64,000 nt of DNA from an uncultured Eubacteriales bacterium (GTDB lineage: Bacteria; Bacillota; Clostridia; Peptostreptococcales; Anaerovoracaceae), in assembly GCA_900542295.1 (NCBI GenBank), contig UQNJ01000014.1:3298-67297 (forward strand), in the 5' to 3' direction. This document shows, in pieces, positions 9,013-17,214 of this stretch. Under the pieces are notes generated by a model that saw only the letters and a list, made by a program, of their open reading frames with translations, had not been told where the DNA came from and did not search any database. The translations under genes were made by a program, and so were the position numbers. How positions within the stretch are numbered: the first letter of the stretch is position 1; each line of letters starts with the position of its first letter.

Positions 9013-9339
9013 ATGAGTATGGTAGATATGAACGGAGAATTATTTGAAAAGATGACAGAAAAAGGACAGCCTCCCACACTGGTGGAGTTTTGGGCGCCGT
9101 GGTGTGTATATTGCCGCAGAATAGGACCGGCATTGAAAAAGATAGAGGAACAGTATGACGGAGTTGTGGATATAGGCAGGGTAAATATAGATGATGAACC
9201 TCAGATATCAGAGAAAGAAAAGATAGAAGTTGTTCCGACCTTTGTTTTTTACAAAGACGGAGAAGCTGTAGATTCCATGGTAGCGCCGGATTCAAAAGCA
9301 AAGCTTGAGGAATTTATAAACAGTAACTTAAACAGATAG
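9013..9339 (+). CDS. trxA: Thioredoxin with unusual CVYC active site
   Basis: This is a 108-residue thioredoxin fold protein that passes electrons from TrxB to protein disulfides. The active site is WAPWCVYC (Cys 31 and 34) instead of WCGPC, and the cis-proline region VVPTF lies near residue 76. Changing Gly-Pro to Val-Tyr between the cysteines should shift redox potential or partner choice. AGGAGAG precedes the ATG. trxB follows with its start 10 bases after the trxA stop, so it is very probably the cognate reductase. Confidence 0.9.
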   Translation: MSMVDMNGELFEKMTEKGQPPTLVEFWAPWCVYCRRIGPALKKIEEQYDGVVDIGRVNIDDEPQISEKEKIEVVPTFVFYKDGEAVDSMVAPDSKAKLEEFINSNLNR

Positions 9340-9348
9340 GTGATGAAT

Positions 9349-10281
9349 ATGGATAAAATATATGATGTAATAGTACTGGGAGGAGGTCCCGGAGGATATA
9401 CGGCGGCATTGTATGCGGCAAGAGCAGGTCTTAAGACACTTGTGATAGAAAAACTTTCGGCAGGAGGACAGATGGCACTGACTTCTCAAATAGATAATTA
9501 TCCGGGATTTGAAGATGGTGTGGATGGATTTTCCCTTGGAGAAAAAATGCAGACAGCCGCAGAAAAATTCGGTGCCGAAACTGAAATTGCAGAAGTTAAC
9601 AGTGTCTCGCTGGAAGGAAATGAAAAAAAGGTAGTGACAAGTGAGGGCACATTTATAGGACATGCTGTAATAATAGCTACGGGAGCTTCTCCGAGAGAAT
9701 TAGGTGTGAACGGCGAAGAGGAGCTTGTCGGAAGAGGCGTAAATTATTGTGCCGTATGTGACGGAATGTTTTATAAGGATAAGACTGTAATTGTAGCCGG
9801 AGGAGGCAATACTGCCGCAGCCGATGCATTGCTTCTTTCAAGAATATGTAAAAAAGTAATACTTGTACACAGAAGAGATTCTTTGCGTGCAACAAAGATA
9901 TACCATGAGCAGCTTGAAAAAGCTCCAAATGTGGAATTCAGATGGAATACCGTTGTGTCGGAGCTTATCAGAGAAGAAAAACTGACAGGAGTAAAGCTGA
10001 AGGATGTGAATAGCGGTGAAATTACGGAAGAAAGCTGTGACGGAATATTTGTAAGTATAGGCAGAAAGCCTTCGACTGAACTGTTTAAAGGGCAGGTTAA
10101 TTTAGATGAAGGTGGTTATATAATTGCGGGTGAGTCTACAGTTACAAATATTGAAGGAGTATTTGCCGTAGGAGATGTCAGAACCAAAGCCTTGAGGCAG
10201 GTAGTTACTGCTGTTGCAGACGGTGCGGTGGCAGCTCACTATGCAGAGGAATATATTGCGGCATGCAGCTTTAAAAATTAA
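9349..10281 (+). CDS. trxB: Thioredoxin-disulfide reductase
   Basis: This flavoenzyme reduces thioredoxin using NADPH. It has the FAD motif GGGPGGYTAA near the N terminus, the redox pair CAVC at Cys 134 and 137, the NADPH motif GGGNTAA, and the late FAD motif GVFAVGDVR. The length of about 310 residues is normal for the low-Mr class. I chose ATG 9349 because AGGTG at 9338-9342 sits 6 bases before it; GTG 9340 and ATG 9343 in the same frame are less well placed. It is the second gene of the trxA-trxB operon, which ends at the terminator near 10297-10349. Confidence 0.95.
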   Translation: MDKIYDVIVLGGGPGGYTAALYAARAGLKTLVIEKLSAGGQMALTSQIDNYPGFEDGVDGFSLGEKMQTAAEKFGAETEIAEVNSVSLEGNEKKVVTSEGTFIGHAVIIATGASPRELGVNGEEELVGRGVNYCAVCDGMFYKDKTVIVAGGGNTAAADALLLSRICKKVILVHRRDSLRATKIYHEQLEKAPNVEFRWNTVVSELIREEKLTGVKLKDVNSGEITEESCDGIFVSIGRKPSTELFKGQVNLDEGGYIIAGESTVTNIEGVFAVGDVRTKALRQVVTAVADGAVAAHYAEEYIAACSFKN

Positions 10282-10296
10282 ATATTAAATTTAAAG

Positions 10297-10349
10297 GAAG
10301 CCTTTCTTACTCCTATTTACTGATAGGAAAAAGAAGGCTTCTTGTTTTT
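10297..10349 (+). terminator. Intrinsic terminator of trxAB
   Basis: GAAGCCTTTCTT at 10297-10308 pairs with AAGAAGGCTTC at 10331-10341 with one bulge. A TTGTTTTT tract follows. Confidence 0.85.
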
Positions 10350-10542
10350 GCATTATATACCAATAATTTAAGATATGATAATTAAATGATATATATAAAT
10401 CCGAATCGGTATGGTATAATTTTCCTCTTTTAAGACCAATATCATATATGTGCCGTAAATATTTACATTTTAGTAATGAAATGTTTCGGTACAGGGAAGA
10501 ATTAACTTAAAGAACAGAGAAAGGTCTGTTAAGAGGGATTTT

Positions 10543-11202
10543 ATGAAAAGAAAAGTAAAATTTAGAAGAAAAATTTTGAGACCGTTATTTATAAAAGCTA
10601 TGATTGTTTTTACAATTATCGGATTTATGACCGCAGCAGTTATTGAGCATACGCAAGATGTACATGCTCAAAGCAGAGAAGAGGCGGTTGACAGCGATTT
10701 TAAAACTTTTGGCGGAATTATACAGGCTATAGTCAACATAAGAGGTATGATGGAAGAAATGCCTGTCAAAATCACAAAAAATACATTCAAATATTATGAT
10801 GTTCCTATTAGTGATGAATTGCAGCTGGATATTAAAGAGATATGCGATTTTTACGGCATAGAAATGGAGCTGATTTTGGCAATGATAAGGCATGAGTCGG
10901 GATTTGATGCGGGAATATTGGGAGATGAAGAAAACAGTATAGGCCTTATGCAGATACAGCCGAAGTGGCATTCGTCAAGAATGGAAAGATTGGGAGTAAC
11001 TGATTTGAGGGATCCGGTGCAGAATGTTCGTGTTGGTGCAGATCTTTTGTCTGAGCTTATAAAAAAAGGAAAGGGAATCGAATGGGCACTTATGGCATAT
11101 AACGGTGGTGAAAATATGGCAGATAAGATGTGTGCATTAGGAAAGATAACTCCTTATGCACAAAAGGTGATGCAATACAAAGAAGAGATAAATTACAGAT
11201 AG
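10543..11202 (+). CDS. Secreted lytic transglycosylase (SLT domain)
   Basis: This is a 219-residue cell-wall enzyme predicted to cleave the glycan backbone with formation of 1,6-anhydro ends. A basic N terminus and one membrane segment (about residues 19-38) point to export or anchoring. The SLT domain fills the C-terminal half: RHESGF with catalytic Glu 118, then GLMQIQP and WALMAYNGG. AGAGGG precedes the ATG, and a small inverted repeat (AACAGA at 10513, TCTGTT at 10525) lies just before it, possibly able to affect the ribosome site. A 34-codon ORF follows directly. Confidence 0.88.
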   Translation: MKRKVKFRRKILRPLFIKAMIVFTIIGFMTAAVIEHTQDVHAQSREEAVDSDFKTFGGIIQAIVNIRGMMEEMPVKITKNTFKYYDVPISDELQLDIKEICDFYGIEMELILAMIRHESGFDAGILGDEENSIGLMQIQPKWHSSRMERLGVTDLRDPVQNVRVGADLLSELIKKGKGIEWALMAYNGGENMADKMCALGKITPYAQKVMQYKEEINYR

Positions 11203-11215
11203 GGAGGGTATGAAC

Positions 11216-11320
11216 GTGACTAAAAAAAACGATCCAAAGCCTACTAACAGAGAACAGGGAGAAGAATATGGTCTTCCGGGCGAGGATAAAGGATATAAAA
11301 GAGCAGAATGCAGCAGATAA
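11216..11320 (+). CDS. Small hypothetical protein, 34 residues
   Basis: A GTG at 11216 stands 7 bases after GGGAGGG, a strong ribosome site that begins right at the stop of the transglycosylase gene. The frame encodes a charged, soluble peptide containing DPKPTNREQGEEYGLPGED and ends at TAA just before a strong terminator. I do not recognise it. The good ribosome site and the placement between a gene and its terminator argue that it is translated. It could instead be a chance frame. Confidence 0.45.
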   Translation: MTKKNDPKPTNREQGEEYGLPGEDKGYKRAECSR

Positions 11321-11323
11321 GAC

Positions 11324-11392
11324 GACGGATTGAATGATATGTATCCGGGCATATAGAAAACCGGATACATATCAGACATCCGTCATTTTTTA
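11324..11392 (+). terminator. Long two-part intrinsic terminator
   Basis: The inner stem TGATATGTATCCGG with CCGGATACATATCA is a perfect 14 bp. The outer stem GACGGAT with ATCCGTC closes it, and a T tract at 11386-11391 follows. It ends the transglycosylase unit. Confidence 0.92.
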
Positions 11393-11514
11393 TGAAGCAT
11401 GCAGTATAAGGTTTATCAGTAAGTATTTGGCCGGATCTCCATATTTTGTTCATTTACATAAGCAGATTCAGCAGGTTATAGTATTTTTAAAAGAAAGTAC
11501 ATAGGAGGGAAAAT

Positions 11515-11994
11515 ATGAAAATTAAAAAAACTATACTGATTGTGACAATTGCAATGCTTTTTATGGCGGTAATTTTTTTTGAAGCCGAAAACGCATCAGC
11601 AAAACAGAATTTTTCGTCTGAAGGAACAGAGATTCTTAAGATTGTTAATGCTCACAGGACAAGCAGAGGAATTCAAAGGCTAAAGATGGATGAAAAGCTT
11701 AACATGATAGCACAGCTTAAGGCACAAGATATGGCTGATAATAAATATTTTTCACATAACTCACCGTTCTATGGTTCGGTATTCGATATGATGCAGGAAC
11801 ATAACTATTCATACAAGACTGCCGGAGAAAATATAGCGATGGGTCAGAAATCGGCACAAAGCACTATGAGAGCATGGATGAGCTCAAGGGGTCACAGAGA
11901 TAATATTTTGAAAGGAGAATACAGCAGGTCGGGAGTTGGATATGCAGTCAGCAGGTCAGGAACACCATACTGGGTACAAATTTTTGCGGGGTAA
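11515..11994 (+). CDS. Secreted CAP/SCP-domain protein (YkwD-like)
   Basis: The 159-residue protein has a signal peptide (about residues 1-29, ending near ASA-KQ) and one CAP domain. Family signatures are LKIVNAHRTSRG, MADNKYFSHNSP, TAGENIAMG and SSRGHRDNIL. CAP proteins of this class are secreted in many Firmicutes; some are linked to spores or the cell surface, but the biochemical role is uncertain. GGAGGG precedes the ATG. It appears to be a single-gene unit, with a terminator upstream and a promoter region for the next operon downstream. Confidence 0.88.
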   Translation: MKIKKTILIVTIAMLFMAVIFFEAENASAKQNFSSEGTEILKIVNAHRTSRGIQRLKMDEKLNMIAQLKAQDMADNKYFSHNSPFYGSVFDMMQEHNYSYKTAGENIAMGQKSAQSTMRAWMSSRGHRDNILKGEYSRSGVGYAVSRSGTPYWVQIFAG

Positions 11995-12101
11995 TAAGGG
12001 GTAATAATCAGAAAAACTGTTAAGAAGCTTCCAAAAAAAGGAAATTACTTTTTTTCTTCAAAAAAGTTTGACAAAAACTTCATAAGAATACAAAAAGGGC
12101 T

Positions 12102-12129
12102 TTTACTTTCACGAGGTTTATTATATAAT
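12102..12129 (+). promoter_or_regulatory. Probable promoter of the BMP-type ABC operon
   Basis: TTTACT at 12102-12107 and a perfect TATAAT at 12124-12129 are separated by 16 bases, about 40 bases before the binding-protein ATG. The gap 11995-12169 otherwise shows no riboswitch that I can recognise; the conserved purine-riboswitch core is not present. Confidence 0.55.
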
Positions 12130-12169
12130 CAAAGTAACAAGTTATTGTAAAACACTTAGGAGGGAAAAA

Positions 12170-13291
12170 ATGAAAAAGTTTCTTTCATTACTGCTGATCT
12201 TTGCAATGGTATTCTCCTTGGCTGCTTGCGGAGGCAAGGGTGAAGATGCAAAGACAGAAGGAGAAATCAATTATGATGACATAGCTGATACTATGGAGTC
12301 TGAAGACGGAAAGTATGAACTTGCTTTCGTAACAGACGTTGGTCAGCTGAGAGACGGTTCTTTCAACCAGTTTACATGGAACGGTGTAAAGGCTTATGCT
12401 TATAAGAATGAAAAATCCTATAAGTATTATCAGCCTGCAAACGGGAACCAGGCAACAGACGATGACAGATACAACGCAATGTCAGCTGCTGCAGAAGCAG
12501 GTGCAAAGATTGTTGTAGCAGCAGGTTTTATGCAGCAGAAAGCTCTTGAAAAAGCAGCAGCAGCTTATCCTGATGTAAAATTCATCTTTGTTGATGGAGG
12601 TATCGAAGGTGTTGATAATATCGCATCAGTAAGCTACAAAGAAGAACAGGCCGGATATCTGGCAGGTTATGCTGCAGCTATGGAAGGATTTGAAAAACTT
12701 GGATTCTCCGGCGGCGGCGGCGGAACAAACCCTGCTTGTATCAGATACGGATACGGATTTGTTCAGGGAGTTGAAGCAGGTGCAGCTGAAAAAGGCACTA
12801 ATGTAGAAATGAGATACAGCTGGGAATACGGCGCAACATTCTCACCTTCACAGGATCTTCAGGCTATGCTTAACGGATGGTACGGCGAAGGTACAGAAGC
12901 AGTATTCATGTGCGGCGGAAGCATGTTCCAGTCAGGAACTGCTGCAGCAGGTGCAAACGATGCCTATGTAATCGGTGTTGACGTAGACCAGTCAGGTCAG
13001 TCAGACACAGTTATTACTTCCGCTATGAAGGATCTGGCAGGTTCAACCATGGATGTTATTGACGGATTCTACAAAGACAAATGGGCTGATTTCGGCGGCA
13101 AGGTTACTGTTTTCGGAGCTGCTGATGACAGAGTAGGAATCCCTACAGACACTTGGAAGCTTGAAAACTGGAAAGTAGAAGATTATGAAGCTCTGTTCGA
13201 AAAGGTTAAGAGCGGAGAAATTGAAATTTCATCTAAGGAAGTTTCAGATCCAAGCACTCTTGATTGGGAACACATAACTTTCGTTAAATAA
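12170..13291 (+). CDS. BMP family ABC substrate-binding lipoprotein (nucleoside type)
   Basis: This is the extracellular binding protein of a BMP/PnrA-type importer, a family that binds purine nucleosides. The signal peptide ends in a lipobox, SLAACGG, with lipid-modified Cys 20. The mature part has the family blocks AFVTDVGQLRDGSFNQ near the start and KIVVAAGFMQQKAL, VKFIFVDGG and EQAGYLAGYAA. GGAGGG precedes the ATG. The ATPase and two permeases follow, but a strong terminator separates this gene from them, so it is probably made in excess. Exact ligand is an inference from the family. Confidence 0.92.
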   Translation: MKKFLSLLLIFAMVFSLAACGGKGEDAKTEGEINYDDIADTMESEDGKYELAFVTDVGQLRDGSFNQFTWNGVKAYAYKNEKSYKYYQPANGNQATDDDRYNAMSAAAEAGAKIVVAAGFMQQKALEKAAAAYPDVKFIFVDGGIEGVDNIASVSYKEEQAGYLAGYAAAMEGFEKLGFSGGGGGTNPACIRYGYGFVQGVEAGAAEKGTNVEMRYSWEYGATFSPSQDLQAMLNGWYGEGTEAVFMCGGSMFQSGTAAAGANDAYVIGVDVDQSGQSDTVITSAMKDLAGSTMDVIDGFYKDKWADFGGKVTVFGAADDRVGIPTDTWKLENWKVEDYEALFEKVKSGEIEISSKEVSDPSTLDWEHITFVK

Positions 13292-13329
13292 TTTGCGACA
13301 GTAATAAACAAAGGTTTTAAAATTGAAAT

Positions 13330-13360
13330 AAAAAGGGGGAAAACAAATTTCCCCCTTTTT
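13330..13360 (+). terminator. Terminator inside the ABC operon
   Basis: AAAAAGGGGGAAA pairs with TTTCCCCCTTTTT, a 13-bp stem that ends in its own U run. It sits between the binding-protein and ATPase genes, and no clear new promoter follows, so partial readthrough is likely. Confidence 0.88.
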
Positions 13361-13386
13361 GTGAATTATAGGACAAGGAAAAAATT

Positions 13387-14922
13387 ATGTCAGAATATAT
13401 AATAGAAATGAACCACATAAGGAAAGAATTTCCGGGTATAGTGGCAAATGACGACATAACGCTTCAGCTTAAAAAAGGCGAAATACATGCGTTGCTTGGT
13501 GAAAACGGTGCAGGAAAATCAACGCTGATGAGCGTTCTTTTCGGACTTTATCAGCCGGAAGCCGGCACCATTCTTAAAGACGGAAAAGAAGTAAAGATAA
13601 GCAATCCTAATGATGCTACAGCCTTGGGAATAGGTATGGTGCATCAGCATTTTAAATTGATTGATGTTTTTACTGTATTGGATAATATTGTTTTAGGTGC
13701 TGAAACTACAAAGATGGGCTTTTTACAGAAGAAAGAAGCCAGAAAAAAAGTTCTTGAGTTAACAGAGCAATACGGACTTAAGGTGGATATTGACGCTAAG
13801 GTGGAGGATATTACAGTTGGTATGCAGCAGAGAGTTGAAATACTCAAAATGCTCTATAGAGATAATGAAATCCTTATATTCGATGAGCCTACGGCCGTTT
13901 TGACACCTCAGGAAATTGATGAACTTATGCAAATAATGAAGGGATTCGCTGATGAAGGAAAGTCAATCCTGTTTATAACTCATAAATTAAATGAAATCAT
14001 GGCCGTTTCTGACAGAGTTACGGTTTTGCACAAAGGAAAGTGTATAGGAACTGTCAACACAAAAGATGTAACTAAAGAGGAACTGTCAACAATGATGGTC
14101 GGAAGACCGGTGCAGCTGAAAGTAAATAAGACAGAGGCAAAGCCTTCGGATGTTGTGCTGTCTGTAAAGGGCCTGAGCGTTCCTTCCAAGATACACAAAA
14201 ACGATGCAGTGAAGAATGTGTCCTTTGATGTAAGAAAGGGAGAAATTGTCTGCATAGCAGGTATAGACGGAAATGGTCAAACAGAACTTATACAGGGAAT
14301 AACAGGGCTCGAAAACTCTTCGGCAGGGCATATAGAACTCTGCGGAAAGGATATATCCGGTGCTAGTATAAGAAAAAGAAGTCTGGCAGGAATGAGCCAT
14401 ATTCCTGAGGACAGACATAAGCACGGACTTGTTTTAGGTTATACACTTGAAGAAAATCTTGTACTTCAGAAGTTTAGAGAAAAGAGATTTCAAAATCATG
14501 GATTTATAAAGTTTGATGAGGTAAGAAAGTACGCAGAGCATCTGATAGAAGATTATGATATACGTTCAGGTCAGGGAGCGGTAACAGTTGCAAGGAGTAT
14601 GTCAGGCGGTAATCAACAGAAAGCTATAATAGCAAGGGAACTTGACAGAAATGAACCTCTTATAATAGCGGTACAGCCGACAAGAGGTCTCGATGTGGGA
14701 GCTATTGAGCATATTCACAGGCAGCTTGTATCGGAAAGAGACAGCAACAAGGCAATCCTGCTTGTTTCATTGGAACTGGACGAAGTATTGAGCCTCTCAG
14801 ACAGAATTCTTGTAATGTATGAAGGTGAAATAGTGGGAGAACTTGACCCTAAAAAGACCAATCCTCAGGAGCTGGGACTTTATATGTCCGGAGCTAAACG
14901 AGACGATAGGGAGGTGAAGTAA
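13387..14922 (+). CDS. Nucleoside-type ABC transporter ATPase (two ABC domains)
   Basis: This 511-residue protein energises the BMP importer. The first ABC half has Walker A GENGAGKST (about residues 39-47), signature VGMQQRVEILK and Walker B ILIFDEPTAVL. The second half is degenerate in the way known for the RbsA/NupA class: the Walker A position reads GIDGNGQTEL without the lysine, and Walker B reads LIIAVQPTRGLD without Asp-Glu. The second signature MSGGNQQK is intact. So one functional ATP site per protein is expected. The first permease begins 3 bases after its stop. Confidence 0.93.
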   Translation: MSEYIIEMNHIRKEFPGIVANDDITLQLKKGEIHALLGENGAGKSTLMSVLFGLYQPEAGTILKDGKEVKISNPNDATALGIGMVHQHFKLIDVFTVLDNIVLGAETTKMGFLQKKEARKKVLELTEQYGLKVDIDAKVEDITVGMQQRVEILKMLYRDNEILIFDEPTAVLTPQEIDELMQIMKGFADEGKSILFITHKLNEIMAVSDRVTVLHKGKCIGTVNTKDVTKEELSTMMVGRPVQLKVNKTEAKPSDVVLSVKGLSVPSKIHKNDAVKNVSFDVRKGEIVCIAGIDGNGQTELIQGITGLENSSAGHIELCGKDISGASIRKRSLAGMSHIPEDRHKHGLVLGYTLEENLVLQKFREKRFQNHGFIKFDEVRKYAEHLIEDYDIRSGQGAVTVARSMSGGNQQKAIIARELDRNEPLIIAVQPTRGLDVGAIEHIHRQLVSERDSNKAILLVSLELDEVLSLSDRILVMYEGEIVGELDPKKTNPQELGLYMSGAKRDDREVK

Positions 14923-14925
14923 CTT

Positions 14926-16134
14926 ATGTATAAAATAGATCCTAAAACAGGGAAACAGAAATTTTATGCAAAAGACGGCAGCAAAAGCGTAATCTCCGCC
15001 ATTATTTCAATTCTTATCGGAATGTTGGTCGGAACGGTTATAATAGTTATAGTAGGACTGACAAGCCCTGAAATAACCGGAAAAGGGATTCTGGAAGGTA
15101 TCAAGCTTGTATTCTTAGGCGTATTCAGCACGGGAAGAGACGGTGGAGACTTATCCTTCGGATTTAACCCTGTTAATATGGGGAATCTGCTTTTTAGAGC
15201 CACACCGCTTATTATGACGGGTCTTTCCGTAGCTGTTGCATTTAAGACAGGTTTGTTTAATATCGGAGCACCGGGACAGTATCTCATGGGAACTACAGCA
15301 ACTCTGTATGTTGCTTTAACAATTCCTACAGAGACGGTACCTGCATGGATTGTATGGATCTTAGCATTTCTGGCAGGAATTATCGCAGGTGCTCTCTGGG
15401 GTTCAATACCGGGAATCCTTAAAGCTTATCTTAATATAAACGAAGTAATCACATGTATAATGACCAACTGGATAGCAGCAAATCTTGTAACATGGTTCTT
15501 TGATGTGAGGGATACGCTCAAAAACAGTGCAGAAGGCGGAAAGGTAGGGTATATTCGTCCTACTGCTTCTAATGGAGTTGAAACTTTCGACTTTGGACTG
15601 GACAAGCTGTTTCCCGGCTCCCAGGTTAACGGGGGAATTATAATAGCGATTATAATAGCTGTATTGATGTATATAATTATGTCAAAGACTACTTTCGGAT
15701 ATCAGCTTAAAGCTTGCGGAAGCAATCGTCATGCAGCAAAATATGCAGGAATAAACGATAAGCTTAATATAATATATTCAATGGCTATAGCCGGAGCCCT
15801 TTCAGCAGCAGGTGCATCACTGTATTATCTGTCAGGAAATACAGAATTCTTCTGGACTACATATCAGGCTCTTCCGGCGGAAGGCTTTAACGGAATACCG
15901 GTGGCTCTGCTGGCATCTAACCACCCGGTAGCAGTGGTGTTTACGGGATGCTTTATGTCTATGCTTAACATTGCAGGCATGCAGCTGAAAACATTAACTG
16001 CTTATAATGAGTATATTACGGACATTATTATTGCTTCTATAGTATACTTAAGTGCGTTTGCGATGATAATAAAGATGTTCCTCAATAATAGACAGAAGAA
16101 AAAGGAAGCATCCGAGGAAGGAGGAAATAAGTAA
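14926..16134 (+). CDS. Nucleoside-type ABC transporter permease 1
   Basis: This 402-residue integral membrane protein belongs to the BPD_transp_2 (YufP/NupB-like) family. It has a short cytoplasmic N terminus, a first membrane segment at about 22-45, and the family blocks LFNIGAPGQYLMG and INEVITCIMTNW. The cytoplasmic coupling loop includes GYQLKACGSNRHAAKYAGI. GGAGGTGAAG lies ahead of the ATG. It overlaps the next permease gene by one base, which supports paired translation of the two halves of the pore. Confidence 0.93.
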   Translation: MYKIDPKTGKQKFYAKDGSKSVISAIISILIGMLVGTVIIVIVGLTSPEITGKGILEGIKLVFLGVFSTGRDGGDLSFGFNPVNMGNLLFRATPLIMTGLSVAVAFKTGLFNIGAPGQYLMGTTATLYVALTIPTETVPAWIVWILAFLAGIIAGALWGSIPGILKAYLNINEVITCIMTNWIAANLVTWFFDVRDTLKNSAEGGKVGYIRPTASNGVETFDFGLDKLFPGSQVNGGIIIAIIIAVLMYIIMSKTTFGYQLKACGSNRHAAKYAGINDKLNIIYSMAIAGALSAAGASLYYLSGNTEFFWTTYQALPAEGFNGIPVALLASNHPVAVVFTGCFMSMLNIAGMQLKTLTAYNEYITDIIIASIVYLSAFAMIIKMFLNNRQKKKEASEEGGNK

Positions 16135-17144
16135 TGGTATTTTTGATTCAACAGACTATGCTTTATGCGATTCCTCTGATGATAGTGGCTTTAGCCGGTA
16201 TATTTGCCGAACGAAGCGGTGTCATCAATCTGGCTTTGGAAGGTATAATGATTTTCGGAGCATTTATGGGTGTTCTTTTTGTAAGACTTATGCAGGAGGG
16301 AAATGTCTTTCAGAAGGAACAGGGACAGATTCTGATGCTTCTTGCGTTGCTGTTTGCGGCTGTTTGCGGTGCAGTTTTTTCACTTCTCTTATCGTTTTCG
16401 GCAATTAACCTTAAGGCTGACCAGACTATAGGAGGTACGGCATTGAACATGCTTGCACCTGCGGTAGTTCTGTTTTTTATCAACCTTATAGCACAGCAGA
16501 ATGTTCTTGGAATGGCTCAGGGAGACGCTTCGGGATGGTTTATGATAAAGCCGAGTACTTTCGGACTTGAAAGAGACCATGATTTTGGATTTATAGGAAA
16601 TCTGCTTATAAACAAGGTTTATCTGACAACATATATATGTCTTGCTATTTTTATAATATTGTCAATAATCCTTTATAAGACAAAATTCGGATTAAGAATG
16701 CGTTCATGCGGAGAAAACCCTCAGGCTGCCGATTCATTGGGAATCAATGTATATAAGATGAGATATGCAGGTGTTACAATTTCAGGAGCACTTGCAGGCA
16801 TAGGAGGATTTACTTATGCTTTAACTACTGCAAACTGCTCATCAACAGGAGAAGTTGCAGGATACGGATTTTTAGCATTAGCCGTAATGATATTCGGTAA
16901 CTGGACTCCTTTGAATGTAGCTCTTGGAGGAATCCTTTTCGGATTGTTCAAGTGCATAGCTGCAACATATTCAAGCCTTGATATCAACGGGGATGGAGTA
17001 TATCTACTGTCAGAGATAGGAATAAGTCCATATGTGTACAGACTGCTTCCTTATCTGATAACTCTTATAGTATTAGCATTTACATCTAAAAAATCAAGAG
17101 TTCCTAAGGCGGAGGGAATACCTTACGATAAGGGACAAAGATAA
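16134..17144 (+). CDS. Nucleoside-type ABC transporter permease 2
   Basis: The partner permease of 336 residues (YufQ/NupC-like) has the family blocks GVINLALEGIMIFGAFMGV near the N terminus, ADQTIGGTALNMLAPAV, and the coupling loop GLRMRSCGENPQAADSLGI. Eight or more hydrophobic segments are visible. Translation starts at the ATG that overlaps the TAA of the preceding gene. It is the last gene of the operon; a strong hairpin lies just 9 bases after its stop. Confidence 0.93.
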   Translation: MVFLIQQTMLYAIPLMIVALAGIFAERSGVINLALEGIMIFGAFMGVLFVRLMQEGNVFQKEQGQILMLLALLFAAVCGAVFSLLLSFSAINLKADQTIGGTALNMLAPAVVLFFINLIAQQNVLGMAQGDASGWFMIKPSTFGLERDHDFGFIGNLLINKVYLTTYICLAIFIILSIILYKTKFGLRMRSCGENPQAADSLGINVYKMRYAGVTISGALAGIGGFTYALTTANCSSTGEVAGYGFLALAVMIFGNWTPLNVALGGILFGLFKCIAATYSSLDINGDGVYLLSEIGISPYVYRLLPYLITLIVLAFTSKKSRVPKAEGIPYDKGQR

Positions 17145-17152
17145 TGCAACGG

Positions 17153-17179
17153 GAGTGCGGATAAGACCGCACTCTTTTT
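17153..17179 (+). terminator. Terminator of the BMP-type ABC operon
   Basis: GAGTGCGG at 17153-17160 pairs perfectly with CCGCACTC at 17167-17174, loop ATAAGA, followed by TTTTT. It excludes translation starts for the next gene upstream of about 17180. Confidence 0.93.
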
Positions 17180-17214
17180 CTGAAATTCAAACTCAAGGGA
17201 GAGAACGCATAAAC

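Noticed and set aside
11995..12169. Purine riboswitch before the nucleoside-type ABC operon
   Set aside because: The conserved core elements of the aptamer were not found.
17155..17214. Longer start of the YgiQ frame
   Set aside because: It would begin inside the terminator of the ABC operon; the family starts at MFLPVT.
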